Counted from the stretch's first letter, positions 43,310 to 54,724 are shown. The stretch is DNA of 64,000 bases from Lepidostoma basale (GCA_022606425.2 JAHDVF020000142.1:62001-126000); one strand, 5' to 3'. Notes: a model not told the origin generated them from the sequence alone. Numbers and translations: made by a program.

Positions 43310-43978
43310 GAGAATAAACTAAGTTATATATATTTTTTTCATTATTTACAATGATCTTCTACCCTTATTAATTTATATATCAACATGTCGAAGAATAGAT
43401 AAAGCATCTCGATGATTAACGTCAGGAAGACATTTTCCTTAATAAAAGTGTCTACTGAAATTCCTTCTCTTGAGTTTCCATATTCCATAATTTGATGTCT
43501 AAGACGGCGTATAATAAAGGGAAATCTTCAATAGACTTGCGGCTCATTAAGCATCATAATGCGAAAGATCCAGTCAGCCGCTTTGCACTAGAACACATAA
43601 TCTTCACTATGGGAGTAATGCTTTGTTTCTTTGTTTCATATCGTTTGATCACGTAATACGATGTGAATCTTAATTAAAATATAATTTTTGCCTCATTGAA
43701 TGGTTTTAAATGTTTAAATGAAAAATTTAATTTCTATATACATGACTCTATATTACTCGTTTACGAGAGAAATAAGTTCAAGCAATGCATTCACAGGACC
43801 CAAAACCTGTGGAAATACATAATTTTTTATTGAAACCATTCTTTTAAAATTGATTCTTGTAAATTACATCGTTCTATAAGTTGTGATGGTATTGAACCAT
43901 CGTAGAGAGAGATACGCGAATTCAGATGTACGAAAATAAATTCAAATGACTAGAAAATATAACACCTAACCAAGTGGA

Positions 43979-44100
43979 TGTAGGGGTGCGGGAAGCAGAG
44001 GGGGACGAGGGAGAAGATTTGGGGATGGGTTTGGGGCGCGGGGAGCGGGGAAGGGTAGTGGGCCAGGGAGAAAGAGAGTTCGGGGCAGTTGATTTTTGAC
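43979..44100 (+). other. G-rich tract with many G-runs
   Basis: At least eight runs of three or more G lie within about 110 bp (for example GGGGGACGAGGGAG and GGGGATGGGTTTGGGGCG), in otherwise AT-rich DNA. G-quadruplex formation is plausible. No repeat relationship inside the window. Confidence 0.75.
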
Positions 44101-44589
44101 CTGATGGGAAGCGGTCGCATGGCAGTGAATTTTCAGACCTAGCGTTGAGAGGTCGTTCTTAGTATTAAAATTCGGGTTGTGTTTTTGTTGTTCTAATTAT
44201 CAAGAACTTCATTTTATTTTGTATACAAGTATAGTGGTACGAGGGTGCGGCATTTGCAAATTTAAAAATATTAGAGTAGAATCGGTTTCCAGAGCGGTCG
44301 ACCAAAAGCTAAGTCTATATTTAAGAATTATTACTTTCAGGAATTGAGACTGACTTGTCTTAGGACTATCATAATTATGTTTGTATTTATGCATACGTAT
44401 TTATACATATGCAGAATCTAAATATACATGTATCCCTTATATTGATTTCCTCCCTTATTGCACGCAGAATACAATAAGTTTAACATACGGGCAACTTAAA
44501 GGACCCAATTTAATATACCACTTACTAAACAACCAACGATTATTGATCACTAATTAGGGAAATGTAGCTCACTAACAGATATAATTCGA

Positions 44590-45110
44590 TCTTCGTCTAT
44601 ACGACAACTATATGACAGCTACAGGGTTGCGACTGAATTGACAGAGATGATATGCAGGGAGCTTGGGAAGTCTACTCTCGTACTGCCTCGCCTATGGTAG
44701 AATATCTTCTAGAGTGTAGCTCGCTCTCTAAGACCCAGCAAGTGCAGACATTGTAGATAGACCATACTCATGAAGGATGCTGTGAAGTCTGGTGATAGAT
44801 AGCCGAACTTGGCGCCGTCTACACTTGCTCTGATCGCTTCACGAGCTCCGTACACAAGGCGTTAGCCAATTTGGTTGGCTGACGACCACGGCAGACAGGT
44901 GGAGGTGGACCATCTTCGGAAACCCCTGATAGGGTGATGGCCAGGTTCATGGGTTTGAATCCCCAGGTCCACTGATTAAGGGTTGGGAGGTAGAACGTCT
45001 GGTCTCCAGACGATTCTGCTGTGGAGCAGTGGAGAAAAATCATCAGTCTGACGAAAAGACTGGTTCCCCGCGATACTAACACTATTATATCCGAATCCCC
45101 TACAACTCCT
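44590..45110 (+). mobile_element. Jockey/R1-type LINE C-terminal region
   Basis: A readable frame has an MVEYLLECSSLSKTQQ segment, the Cys-containing zinc-knuckle-like tail region (E-x-x-E-H-L-L-x-E-C type) at the end of many Jockey-clade ORF2 proteins. GC-richer DNA with GGTGGAGGTGGACCATCTTC follows. The 3' limit is not sharp. Confidence 0.5.
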
Positions 45111-45539
45111 TATATACTTAATATATTATATTTTGACGCTGAATTGTTATATAACCTGTGCCTTTCAGGAAGCTGTTCTTTATTGCATCATTATTACATT
45201 ACGCTCTGATTTAAAGTACTGTACATCGTATTTGTTCCAAATTATTTGTGAATGTTTCTTCCAGGGCTGCCACATTTTCTAGAGATAATATTTTGAATTA
45301 TATTCTGTAAACTTAGAGATATTTTAGGTTGTTTGGTTTAGATGTCCCTAGGAAATATTGAGTGACATATAGTTTGATTACACGTGGGTTTGTCAGGATT
45401 GCTTAGAATATTCGGAAGGGTTAGGAACGATTAGCTTAAGAATGAAATTATCAGTAATCGCCAAATAAAAGGACTTGGATTACATCGGTCATAACGAAGG
45501 GTCATACGGTATTATTTCTAGACGATCACGAAGGCCAAC

Positions 45540-45960
45540 TCGCCTAAGGTAAAACACCTGTAAGCTCCGTACAGGTGGATGAAGAGGGAATGACTGGAGG
45601 AAGCTCCACCATTCGCGGAGGAAGGTTAGGAGGGATTCTGCTTAGGTCCCTCACGGACCAGGGCAATCCATCACATTCGGCGCCGTGACCAGGATGGGTC
45701 ATCACGGTGATGATGACCAGGAAGGATGAAGGCTGGGTTACCATCGGGGACCAGCTCGTTTCACCACATTTGGTGCCGTGACCAGGATAGGACTGGAGGA
45801 AGGGTAGGAGAGGAATCCTCCACGCCAGGTCCTCGTGGATAGGGCGATCCACCACATCCGGCGCCGTGACCAGGATGAACTACCATAGTAGGTAGTTGAT
45901 GATGACTAGAGGAAGGTTAGGTTCCTCGTAGGTAGCTCATTCCACCACAAAGTCAAACGA
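45540..45960 (+). repeat. tandem units containing primer-binding-site-like motifs
   Basis: The motif (T/C)GG(C/T)GCCGTGACCAGGAT occurs three times, at about 45,679, 45,770 and 45,861, each after CA(T/C)CACAT and inside a roughly 90-bp unit rich in CCAGGAT, GGAGGAAGG and GGTTAGG. TGG(T/C)GCCGTGACCAGGAT resembles the tRNA primer-binding region of arthropod BEL/Pao or gypsy elements, so the array may be a duplicated leader of a lost LTR element. No gag or pol block follows. Confidence 0.5.
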
Positions 45961-46069
45961 ATAAATTATGTTTAATTACTCAAATATATATTTTTAACAA
46001 TATATTTATAAACATGTCCTAATTTATTTCTCTTTTTCTTTTTTATATATTATACTTGGTATATAAAAC

Positions 46070-46205
46070 TCTTATATTAAAAAAATTAAATTACCTAGAC
46101 ATGTTTCGGATAAACTGTCCTTCAGTGATTCAGTATCACTGAAGAAGGACTGTTTGTCCGAAACATGTCTATGTAATTTTATTTTTCTAATATGAGTGTT
46201 GTATA
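46070..46205. mobile_element. palindromic element with two opposed hammerhead-like modules (family E)
   Basis: Arms AAAATTAAATTACCTAGACA and TGTCTATGTAATTTTATTTT, with flanking GGTATATAAAACTCTTATAT and its counterpart, converge on GATTCAGTATC. The right-arm module (46,139-46,169, plus) is CTGAAGA, linker A, GGAC-TGTTT-GTCC, GAAA, CATG, TC: exact core and perfect stem II. The left-arm module (46,098-46,125, minus) has lost three to four bases at the core/stem boundary. Stem I is not obvious because the palindrome centre is shortened. Confidence 0.6.
46139..46169 (+). ncRNA. hammerhead-like module, family E, right arm
   Basis: All core positions agree with CUGANGA and GAAA. Stem II is four perfect pairs. 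Stem III CATG is self-complementary, followed by TC. A convincing stem I is missing. Confidence 0.5.
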
Positions 46206-46742
46206 CTCGTATACAATGTATTATATATAAAAAGAAAAACATAAATAAACCACTATAACAACGCAAAGTATGGCCTATATAGAAGAAATGTCCCAATTTA
46301 TTTAATATTTTTTATTTATCGAACTAACAAGATATAATACAAATTGTCTCTTATTTCTTTTTTTCTAGAGTCAATATAGCGAATACGTGTAAAGCATTTT
46401 ATAAATATTATAAAGTTGATAATCAGAAGAGCTGAACCTCTCTGTCAGATGATCTAAGTCCAAATATAAGTCATGAATTCTAGTTCACAGCGGTCTAGAA
46501 AAGAGTGGACTAACTTATAACCCGTGTAACGCAGTGCATTTTTAAAAAGCATATGAGTCTTTCTATTCAAAGAACTCACGCATACAGTCGCTTAGATAAA
46601 TAAAAAACCTTAATTTTTTACGTTTTCAGGGTAAAGTTTTTGCTTTTGATATGTTTATTCTGATAAAACAGCCATAAAGAATATCGCATTTGATAAATAA
46701 AAACATGCCAAATAGAAGTCAATACCGTAAAAGATAATTTAT

Positions 46743-47100
46743 TTATTTATTTACTTGAAATAGTACACATGTACACAAGTGGTCTAATAAAAACAAATAA
46801 ACCAACTAAATAAATATCAAGTTACATTTTGTTTACATATTTATGTAATTCTATAAAAATAATTATGTTCTGCACACTTTTGACATCCTCCGGTATATCT
46901 TCATATATTTTAAATGCTTTATTAATAAGGAAATTTTTTTTTCTGAATGGGAGTCTTAGTATATTTTTCTTTCTTGTTTCATATTTATGTTCATGCTGGT
47001 TACTTTTTATCTTCCTTAATAATTCTTGGAAGGTGTGCCCATTAACAAATCAAATAGCTTTAATAAAACTTACCGAATAGTTGGAGGTAGTTTTAAGTAT
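46743..47100 (-). mobile_element. non-LTR retrotransposon C-terminus, open frame
   Basis: The minus strand from about 47,030 to 46,812 is open and reads GHTFQELLRKIKSN, QHEHKYETRKKNILRLPFRK, FLINKAFKIYEDIPEDVK, then a short helix and stop. The H-x-Y-x-T-R-x-x-x-x-L-x-L-P pattern is typical of Crack/Daphne-like (Jockey-group) ORF2 C-termini. One stop occurs just upstream (near 47,052). The tail is repeated TAAA (46,740-46,755). It is a different family from the copies sharing CRTNL. Confidence 0.7.
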
Positions 47101-48055
47101 ATTTAATGAGAAAATAATAAAATATGCTCGTATTAATTGTCATTTTAGCTTTTTTGGATAGGCTTTTGTTTGTAATGACAACTTTAAATGAACCAACCAG
47201 TTTACTGCCTGATGTCACCGGCTACTAGCTAACTGACAATATATGGACAGAAAAAATCGAATAAAAATAACAAACGAGCTTGGCGTCAAATTCTAGATGT
47301 AACAATGAATAAGAAATGTAGACATATGTCGTACGATCGCACGGCAATAAATACATACACGACTCTGAATATAAACATTAAGGTTGATAAAAAAGGGAAT
47401 TAAAACAACCTTAGGTTAGATAGTTTCAGTTTTTGAGTTATTATAATTCGTTTCGACAGTTTCGGAATCAGGACAAAGTGAAATGCATAACGAAAGAAAT
47501 AACGGTTTTCTGAACATGGAAACCAAAATAATATATACTCGTATTTAACTAAAATAACGAACAGATGTAGAATATAACATCGTGTCAAAGGTTAAATCAC
47601 GGATTCACCTTGTGAATATCAAAGGATATTCTTTTGACTGGTTTGTATAAAATATTCAAATATTTTTTCAAAAGTACTGGAAACATCTACTGATCCTATT
47701 GTCTATTCACGGCATAATTTCTGTTTGTGTCTTTAGCGGAATTAGCTTTCGCTGTAAGGTCAATCGGACTAATGCAAATTGTCGAACCCCGCGCGATCGT
47801 GAATACTTTCGACATTGTTTAGCATTATAAAGATATTTGTGTATTACGGTACCGTCCCGAGTTCTTGTAAACACTCCTATCGAGTAGATTTTATTACTAA
47901 AATGGCAACCACAATTGCTGTTTCGTTCACGTTTGAGATTAAACCATTGTGTAATCTTGCCTGGTATGCGGCACACTTGTACATACGTTTTCAGGGGCGC
48001 CGTACAATTTTAAAATACGATAATGCATGGTAAAGGATTACCTTTAAAATATACA
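47100..48055. other. no recognised feature; two short frames
   Basis: Overlapping frames at 47,707-47,976 (minus) and 47,815-48,033 (plus) lie in slightly GC-richer DNA with CCCCGCGCGATCGTG. No motif is recognisable in either. The rest is AT-rich. Confidence 0.3.
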
Positions 48056-48240
48056 TTAATTAAATAAAACGATGATTTTTTAATAAATAATTCCACTTTT
48101 GTTTTCATTTCGACAGCGACTGGGTTTGCCAGACTAGTTGGCATCGATAGACTGGTCTAAAACAATATCGTTTTATTTAATTATTTAGTATAGTAAAAGA
48201 ACATCGTTTTATTTGATTATTATTTGTAATAAACTTTCAT
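48055..48240. mobile_element. family A element, decayed
   Basis: ATTAAATAAAACGATGATTT and TTCCACTTTTGTTTTCATTT lead to the minus-strand module at 48,111-48,150 (CTATCGATGCCAACTAGTCT, then GGCAAACCCAGTCGCTGTCG). Most stem II and GAAA bases are changed. The right arm is reduced to two copies of ACATCGTTTTATTT-like sequence. Confidence 0.5.
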
Positions 48241-48626
48241 CAAGTGATTTGAGTAAAATCATTAAATTACTTAAATAAATATTTTATTTTAATCAGAGAA
48301 AAACTGAGATTTTTTTACACGTGTCATGTAAAATAATAATAATAATACGTTAATTATGACTATATGTAAATATTACATGTAATAAACTATAACATTTTCA
48401 ATTCCCGGAGTCTTTTTGCATAAAACGCAAAATTTTTGTGATGAAATTATGAAAATTCAATTAACAACATTAATATTATAAAAAAAACATTTATATATCA
48501 ACATAATATATAGACAAAATTAATTAAAGTTAATTTTGGTGTCAATTTATTTTTGTTACAAGTTCAAATAAATATTGTAAATATACATTTATTTAAGCGC
48601 GTAGATTTTCAGTGTTGGTGACAATA

Positions 48627-48756
48627 GGTTTTTTGGAGTCTTGGGTATATCCGTGTTACTTATTATCATCCTCGCCTCGGAGATCGTTACAGTTTCCATC
48701 AAACGACGATTGAGGAAGATAAAAGTTATACGGATATACCCAAAATACCAAAAAAC
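48627..48756. repeat. short foldback (hairpin) repeat
   Basis: GGTTTTTTGGAGTCTTGGGT and ATATCCGTGTTACTTATTAT are mirrored by AAAGTTATACGGATATACCC and AAAATACCAAAAAACATG around a 50-bp loop. Probably a small MITE. The open frame covering it is a by-product. Confidence 0.6.
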
Positions 48757-49093
48757 ATGCACAATATTTTCTTTTAAATCAAAACATTTATAGGCATACA
48801 CGCAGATGCCACCAAGAAAAGGAACAATAATATTTTAAATACAAGGGAGCGAGAGAGGAATAGTTCTATTATCTCCAAAAATAATTTGAAATGCACTCGA
48901 TGCGCGTGCCTGAAAATTTTCTGAATTATTTTGAAATTTGTTCTGAATTTATGTAAAAGGAGAACAATTTGGTTTTGTTAATAGTGAATTGTTTTACATG
49001 TGTGAAAAAAAAGGAATTACATTTAAATTACAAGTGTATAGTGAACCAAGTTTAAAGGGCAGAAAATCTTTACTTCCTTAAATATTTCACGGG

Positions 49094-50028
49094 TGAAACG
49101 TAACTCCCTCGGTTAGCACGGAGAGCATGGTTTTTAATCCTCAGGGTGGTAATCGTGAGATTCTTTTCGGTATATTATTCGATTCAGGGACGGGTGTAAA
49201 TATAAAGACAGTTACATGGGATACATTAAGGTTTATTAGCTAGTTAAAATTATAACAATAATCCAGAGGCTAGGGATGTCTTATTAATCGAAACTTAAAT
49301 GGAAGAATGAAGAAGCTGTTTGTGGCGATTCCTCGATGGCGTGCTCATCGGGACATCGACTAGCGACGTCGTCCGTCGACGTTGTCAGCGACGCTGTGTC
49401 GACGACTTGTTGATGGCGGTTCACAAAATACAAGTTCAGAGTCACCTGACAGACACGAGGTTCCATAGGCTGGTGGTGCTGTACGCAGTGAAGAAGTGGT
49501 CCACGCAGTTCCGCATGGTGGTGTGGCCCTTGACAATCGGGTGGCAGCAAGATACGGAGACCTCGAACGCGGTCACGTCGATGTTCGACAGAGCCATCGG
49601 AACTAATCGCAGACACGCGGACACATGACGCACATGTGGGACCAATGTGCGGTCTTCGATAGGGATATTATTATTAGTATTCTACCTGACGCGTACCTTC
49701 AGAAGATATGATGGGAGAAAGGCTGAACCATTGCTGGTCCAGCCGGATGCAAACGGATTAACGTTTCTCCTACATCGTGGTGGTAACTGGGCACTGGCGA
49801 AAAAACACAAGATGGCGGCCTACCCGCAATGGCTGACTAGAGGGAAGTGACGGGCTTCTGGCCTCGAAGCATAGAGTCCCGAAAAAACAATGTTACCAAT
49901 TGGGAAGGCGGCGGTTGCTCACACGGCGAAAACAGGAGAAGTTGGAAATAAATTTCGAAAAGGTACTTAACTGGGGAGAATCGGGGCGAATTCAGTGGCC
50001 GAAGAAATCGTAATGATGTACCATTACA
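49094..50028 (-). repeat. 3' LTR of the element
   Basis: Much GC-richer in its middle (about 49,310-49,850) than the surroundings. It differs from the partner at about 49,660 (AGGG/ATGG), 49,890 (AATG/AGTG) and 49,981 (ATCGGG/ATTGGG). Open frames in the LTR also exist in the older solo copy but show as many replacement as silent changes, so coding is unlikely. Confidence 0.85.
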
Positions 50029-50198
50029 CTCGCTCTTATGTGGAATAAAATAAAAATAAAAAAAAGCTCCTTCAGTGAATGGCATACAAAAGTTGCAGGT
50101 AGATAAAAATTCTAGAAGGTGACAGTTTGGACAATTGAGAAATACAAAGACAGCCTATTTAAAAGTACCAATCAGATTCACAAGCTTAAAAAAAAATT

Positions 50199-50540
50199 GA
50201 TCATTATTATACACATGGGAGACAGGTTTATGTCCTAAAAGGTGGCAGTTAGTTTGACATATGACAAATTGTTAAGTGAAAAAAAAAAATACAAATTATA
50301 GTTTAGTTCAGAAAATTAAGGATCATTAAACACAGGAGAGACAAGTTTAAGTCCTAGGTGACAGTTATTTTGACATATTACAAATTGTTAAGTTTAAAAA
50401 AAAATACAAATTATAGTTTAATCCAGAAGATGAGGGATCATTAAAGACAGGGGAAACAGGTTTAAGTCATAGGTGACAGTTATTTTGACATATTACAAAT
50501 TGTTAAGTTTAAAAAAAAATTACAAATTATAGTTCAGGTA
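50199..50540 (+). repeat. three tandem units of about 115 bp inside the LTR element
   Basis: Each unit begins GATCATTA, contains AGACA(A/G)GTTTA(A/T)GTC, GTGACAGTTATTTTGACATA, ACAAATTGTTAAGT and an A-run, and ends near AATTATAGTT. Confidence 0.8.
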
Positions 50541-50808
50541 AAAACATAAACACAGTTAAGTTATAAATACAAAAATTTATCATTGTTTAAAGTTTCCACA
50601 GCACAAAAGAGACACAAATGTTTTTTTTTTTTTTTTTTGTAGCTAAATGGCACTCACTGATTCTAAAAGGAGAAGGGGTTAGGGTCTTGAGGTAAATTAT
50701 TGTTGGACATCTCTAGCCTAGATGATAGATTATAAAGAAAAACAGTTACAACAATATTATGATTTCAGTCACCAGTAAAAACAAAAATTTAAATTACATA
50801 CAGCAGAG

Positions 50809-51022
50809 GCATGTCCGTTTACATATTATGAGGCTGTAAACCTATAGTGTTGCTTTGTATTAGGGTCTAGCTCCCTTTCGCCTCGGATAATAAGGCACAT
50901 CTACATATTCTAAGGCTGTATACCTATAGCGTTGCTTTTTATTAGGGTCTGGCTCCCTTTCGCCTCGGAAAATAAGGCACATCTACATATTCTAAGGCTG
51001 TATACCTATAGCGTTCTGACTC
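50809..51022 (+). repeat. 2.6 tandem units of about 83 bp inside the LTR element
   Basis: Unit: ACATATT(A/C)TGAGGCTGT or its variant TAAGGCTGT, ACCTATAG(T/C)GTT, TATTAGGGTCT(A/G)GCTCC, CTTTCGCCTCGGA and AATAAGGCACATCT. The third unit is cut after ATAGCGTT. Confidence 0.8.
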
Positions 51023-52430
51023 CTTCTATTCTCTACAAAAACAAACTCTACAGGTGACTGAAACAACATATATATCTACAATATTTTAAAACATATAATG
51101 GACGTTATTGTTCAGGTGAATCGGAGAAGTGAACTCAATCGTAAAAGTGAGTACCAATCCAATATGCAACACCTTTAACCGACTCACGACCCAAAACACA
51201 CATGAACATATAAAACAATCAATGATAAGTAAAAAATCTAAGTTATAAAGAAAATGGTGTTACCATATTTATATATTTAGACAATTGGCACATACAAAAA
51301 TTGTATGTCAATGAAATTTCTGTTCTGCTGAGATGGAAAAGTTCATAACATTATAAGTGATGGACAATTCAGTATTCCACACAAATAAAGGAAGCCTAAT
51401 CCACCCAGAACATACAAGAAGATGGAACATTCAAGTAGGAAGGGAAAATATAACCAAACCATAATACAAATGAGTTTGTAGGTCTATCAAGTTTCTCTAG
51501 CATTCGGGAGATTTACATTTATTCATTCATTCTATTGATTCATGCATCTTCTTTTAAAGCGCTTCTAACATAACTAGACCAAGTGGAGAATGGGGGTAGT
51601 TTATTCTTCATCAGACACTTATTCATACATACCATTACACAATAGACACTACAAACGCAAGTAAGATAGAAATTGGGACGCCACTAGATTTTCACCAGCT
51701 AAATCTAGAAAGTATACGTGTTTAGTGAATTTAATTACTGATTTATATTCATTTGGACGCCACTAAGTTTTGAGTTGAACTTAGAAACTATTCACACTTG
51801 ACAGTGTACTATTCTTGTCAGTTCAGATAGTTATTGTGTTGTAAACATATTATTTTTACAGCACGAGGATGACAGAAGTTTTATTATTGAATGTTATTTA
51901 CAACTAGTATAAAAAATTAAGGTTATTACAATTAGGTGAATACTTGGTCAGATAGAATATTAACAAAAATATATACTCATGATATTGCGACTTTGCTAGC
52001 CACAGTTGAGAGACGAGAGAAAATTTAATAACGATTACCATGCGGGATAAGAAGGAAATGTGCGAAATACTATGAATTTCCCTTATGCCAAAGTGCAAGC
52101 GTACTGACAGTTATTTCGATCAACCGGTTCACGCGCGAAGCGTTTGAAATTTGAGAATGAAATACGCGGCGGATACACGCGCTGAGTACATGTCTACCGA
52201 AAGGAAGATCGACGCATGCGCATGTGGGAATAATTCGATAAATTTGAAATTACGATCTTTACAAAAGGATACAAGCGGGAAGATTAATTAAACATTTGAA
52301 TGTAAAGATTTATGAATTTTGCATGGTAGAACTTGAAATCGTATGCAGTAATATATGATACGGATACCTAAATTTACACGAGTCCTAAATCGAATAATAA
52401 CACCGAAATGCCACACGTTTGGGGCGCCAG

Positions 52431-53365
52431 TGAAACGTAACTCCCTCGGTTAGCACGGAGAGCATGGTTTTTAATCCTCAGGGTGGTAATCGTGAGATTC
52501 TTTTCGGTATATTATTCGATTCAGGGACGGGTGTAAATATAAAGACAGTTACATGGGATACATTAAGGTTTATTAGCTAGTTAAAATTATAACAATAATC
52601 CAGAGGCTAGGGATGTCTTATTAATCGAAACTTAAATGGAAGAATGAAGAAGCTGTTTGTGGCGATTCCTCGATGGCGTGCTCATCGGGACATCGACTAG
52701 CGACGTCGTCCGTCGACGTTGTCAGCGACGCTGTGTCGACGACTTGTTGATGGCGGTTCACAAAATACAAGTTCAGAGTCACCTGACAGACACGAGGTTC
52801 CATAGGCTGGTGGTGCTGTACGCAGTGAAGAAGTGGTCCACGCAGTTCCGCATGGTGGTGTGGCCCTTGACAATCGGGTGGCAGCAAGATACGGAGACCT
52901 CGAACGCGGTCACGTCGATGTTCGACAGAGCCATCGGAACTAATCGCAGACACGCGGACACATGACGCACATGTGGGACCAATGTGCGGTCTTCGATATG
53001 GATATTATTATTAGTATTCTACCTGACGCGTACCTTCAGAAGATATGATGGGAGAAAGGCTGAACCATTGCTGGTCCAGCCGGATGCAAACGGATTAACG
53101 TTTCTCCTACATCGTGGTGGTAACTGGGCACTGGCGAAAAAACACAAGATGGCGGCCTACCCGCAATGGCTGACTAGAGGGAAGTGACGGGCTTCTGGCC
53201 TCGAAGCATAGAGTCCCGAAAAAACAGTGTTACCAATTGGGAAGGCGGCGGTTGCTCACACGGCGAAAACAGGAGAAGTTGGAAATAAATTTCGAAAAGG
53301 TACTTAACTGGGGAGAATTGGGGCGAATTCAGTGGCCGAAGAAATCGTAATGATGTACCATTACA
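52431..53365 (-). repeat. 5' LTR of the element
   Basis: The partner of 49,094-50,028 with equal length of 935 bp. The primer-binding-like sequence lies just beyond it on the minus strand (52,411-52,429), which sets the element's orientation. Confidence 0.85.
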
Positions 53366-53427
53366 CGGGTCGCAACTTGTCTTAAATTAATCCTAGATTA
53401 AAACAGAATAACAATCTCATAATGGAG

Positions 53428-53465
53428 CTATAAGATGGCAGCGACCTCCCGAAACCAGTGGAAAA
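53428..53465 (+). ncRNA. decayed hammerhead-like module, family B type
   Basis: CTATAAGATGGCAGCGACCT followed by CCCGAAACCAGTGG keeps the spacing of the family B module; stem II is mismatched. Confidence 0.25.
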
Positions 53466-53490
53466 TAGAATAACAAGTTTGATTTTTATA

Positions 53491-53721
53491 CAGGAAGTAC
53501 CAGGATCCGACGTCAAGTCGGAAACAGATAATAGTGCAATGTCATGCTAGTTATGAGAAAAATGTAAAAAAAATCTAAGCATTGTATTTTTTTTAATTAT
53601 AGGCCTCTAAAAAATCGATAAAATCAACACCCTGTTATTTTTTACATTTTTCTCATAACTAGCATAACATACATACCCTATCATCCGTTTCCAGCTTGAC
53701 GTCGACCTCTGGGAAACCCTG
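53491..53721. mobile_element. Tc1/mariner-type MITE with TIRs of about 85 bp
   Basis: CAGGAAGTACCAGGATCCGA and GCTAGTTATGAGAAAAATGT on the left are mirrored by ACATTTTTCTCATAACTAGC and TCTGGGAAACCCTG on the right. TA dinucleotides flank both ends, the expected target duplication. The centre is AT-rich and non-coding. Confidence 0.7.
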
Positions 53722-53869
53722 TATATATTTATACACTAATATATTTTTAGTAGGGGTATTTAAAATATTAACAATTAATTATATATTGTTTCTTGAACAA
53801 TGATATGAATGAAAACGTCTGTTTTATTGAAGTTTTATTATAATTCACAAAAAAGCTATGGTAAAAAAA

Positions 53870-53950
53870 AAACAGTCGCTGTCGAAATAAAGACAAACGT
53901 GGAAGTAGTTACAAAAACATCGTTTGATTTAATTATTATATTTATATCGA
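53870..53950 (+). mobile_element. family A fragment, one arm end
   Basis: CAGTCGCTGTCGAAATAAAG and ACAAACGTGGAAGTAGTTAC represent the outer part of a right arm; the module core is absent. Confidence 0.5.
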
Positions 53951-54534
53951 ACTTCTAATAAAAAAAATATTGACCCTAAAATTAGCCCTAAAACCCTGCA
54001 CTGTCTGGCGTATACAGTGTTCCTACGCAGGGGTGATGAGGTAACCCAAAACTAAATAGTCCATAAAGCATATGAATAAAAGCCTTTTTAGACAATCATA
54101 CCTTTATTTATATTAATTAACATAGAGACCACAGATCAGACTTATAATTTTAACAATACGATATCAATTTGATCATCTTTGGTATACTTTGACTTGTATT
54201 GTGGTTTTCCAAGAAAATTGGAATTTTGGACTTAGTGTACCGGGTCTTGCTTTTACGATCCCCGTGTCTTGGGCAGAAACCACTGCGCCCCTGTAAGTGA
54301 CGTTCAGACCCAAGAGGATTGACAGGAATAGATTTTAAATTCATATTGCTGCTCATTTCACATTTTAGACAACTTTTTATAAAATATGTACTCGTATACC
54401 ATAATATCCAAATTCATTTTCTTTTGTAGTTATTAATTAACAAGATGTTAAACCAACTGATAAATAAGTAGATCATCGCACTCGGGCGGTGTATGCATTT
54501 ATGTAGTGAAAAATGAAGTTATATTTATTTATTG

Positions 54535-54650
54535 TTTCTTGAACAATGATGTACAACTCCATATTAACATTTAATAATGCCTTAGAAGGGCGAAACATGT
54601 CATTCTCATAAAATTTAATAAAACTGAAAAAAAACTGATGTTTTCATTCG
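54535..54650 (+). mobile_element. element with a hammerhead-like family F module
   Basis: TTGTTTCTTGAACAATGATG begins the copy. The module is ACAT, TTAATAA, linker T, GCC-TTAGAAG-GGC, GAAA, CATG, TC, ATTCTCATAAAATTTAATAA. It has an intact GAAACATGTC and stem II but U-U-A-A-U-A-A at the core. A shadow of the complementary end (CGTATTAAAGTTGTACATGA) lies to the right. Confidence 0.45.
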
Positions 54651-54724
54651 TATTAAAGTTGTACATGATTACACACCTGGTAATAATTATACTGAAAACT
54701 CTTGATGGAAATTCATTTAAAATA

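Larger units (their letters stand above)
49094..53365 (-). mobile_element. young non-coding LTR retrotransposon (LARD/TRIM-like), 4,272 bp
   Basis: Two 935-bp LTRs flank a 2,402-bp interior. On the minus strand the LTR starts TGTAATGG and ends GTTTCA (TG...CA). Next to the 5' LTR (52,431-53,365) and one base away is TGGCGCCCCAAACGTGTGG, a primer-binding-site-like sequence; next to the 3' LTR (49,094-50,028) is a purine-rich AAGAGCGAG. The element is flanked by a 4-bp duplication (CGGG on the plus strand), as for gypsy-type integrases. The interior has no gag or pol frame, so movement would need proteins from another element. LTR identity (three differences noticed in 935 bp) points to very recent insertion. 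Confidence 0.85.

Noticed and set aside
49284..49645. Open frames of 67-110 codons inside the LTRs, with one frame also open in the old solo LTR at 56,555-56,758
   Set aside because: Between the young and old LTR I count about five replacement and three silent changes in the 67-codon frame, as expected without selection. The start codon is not ATG in either copy.
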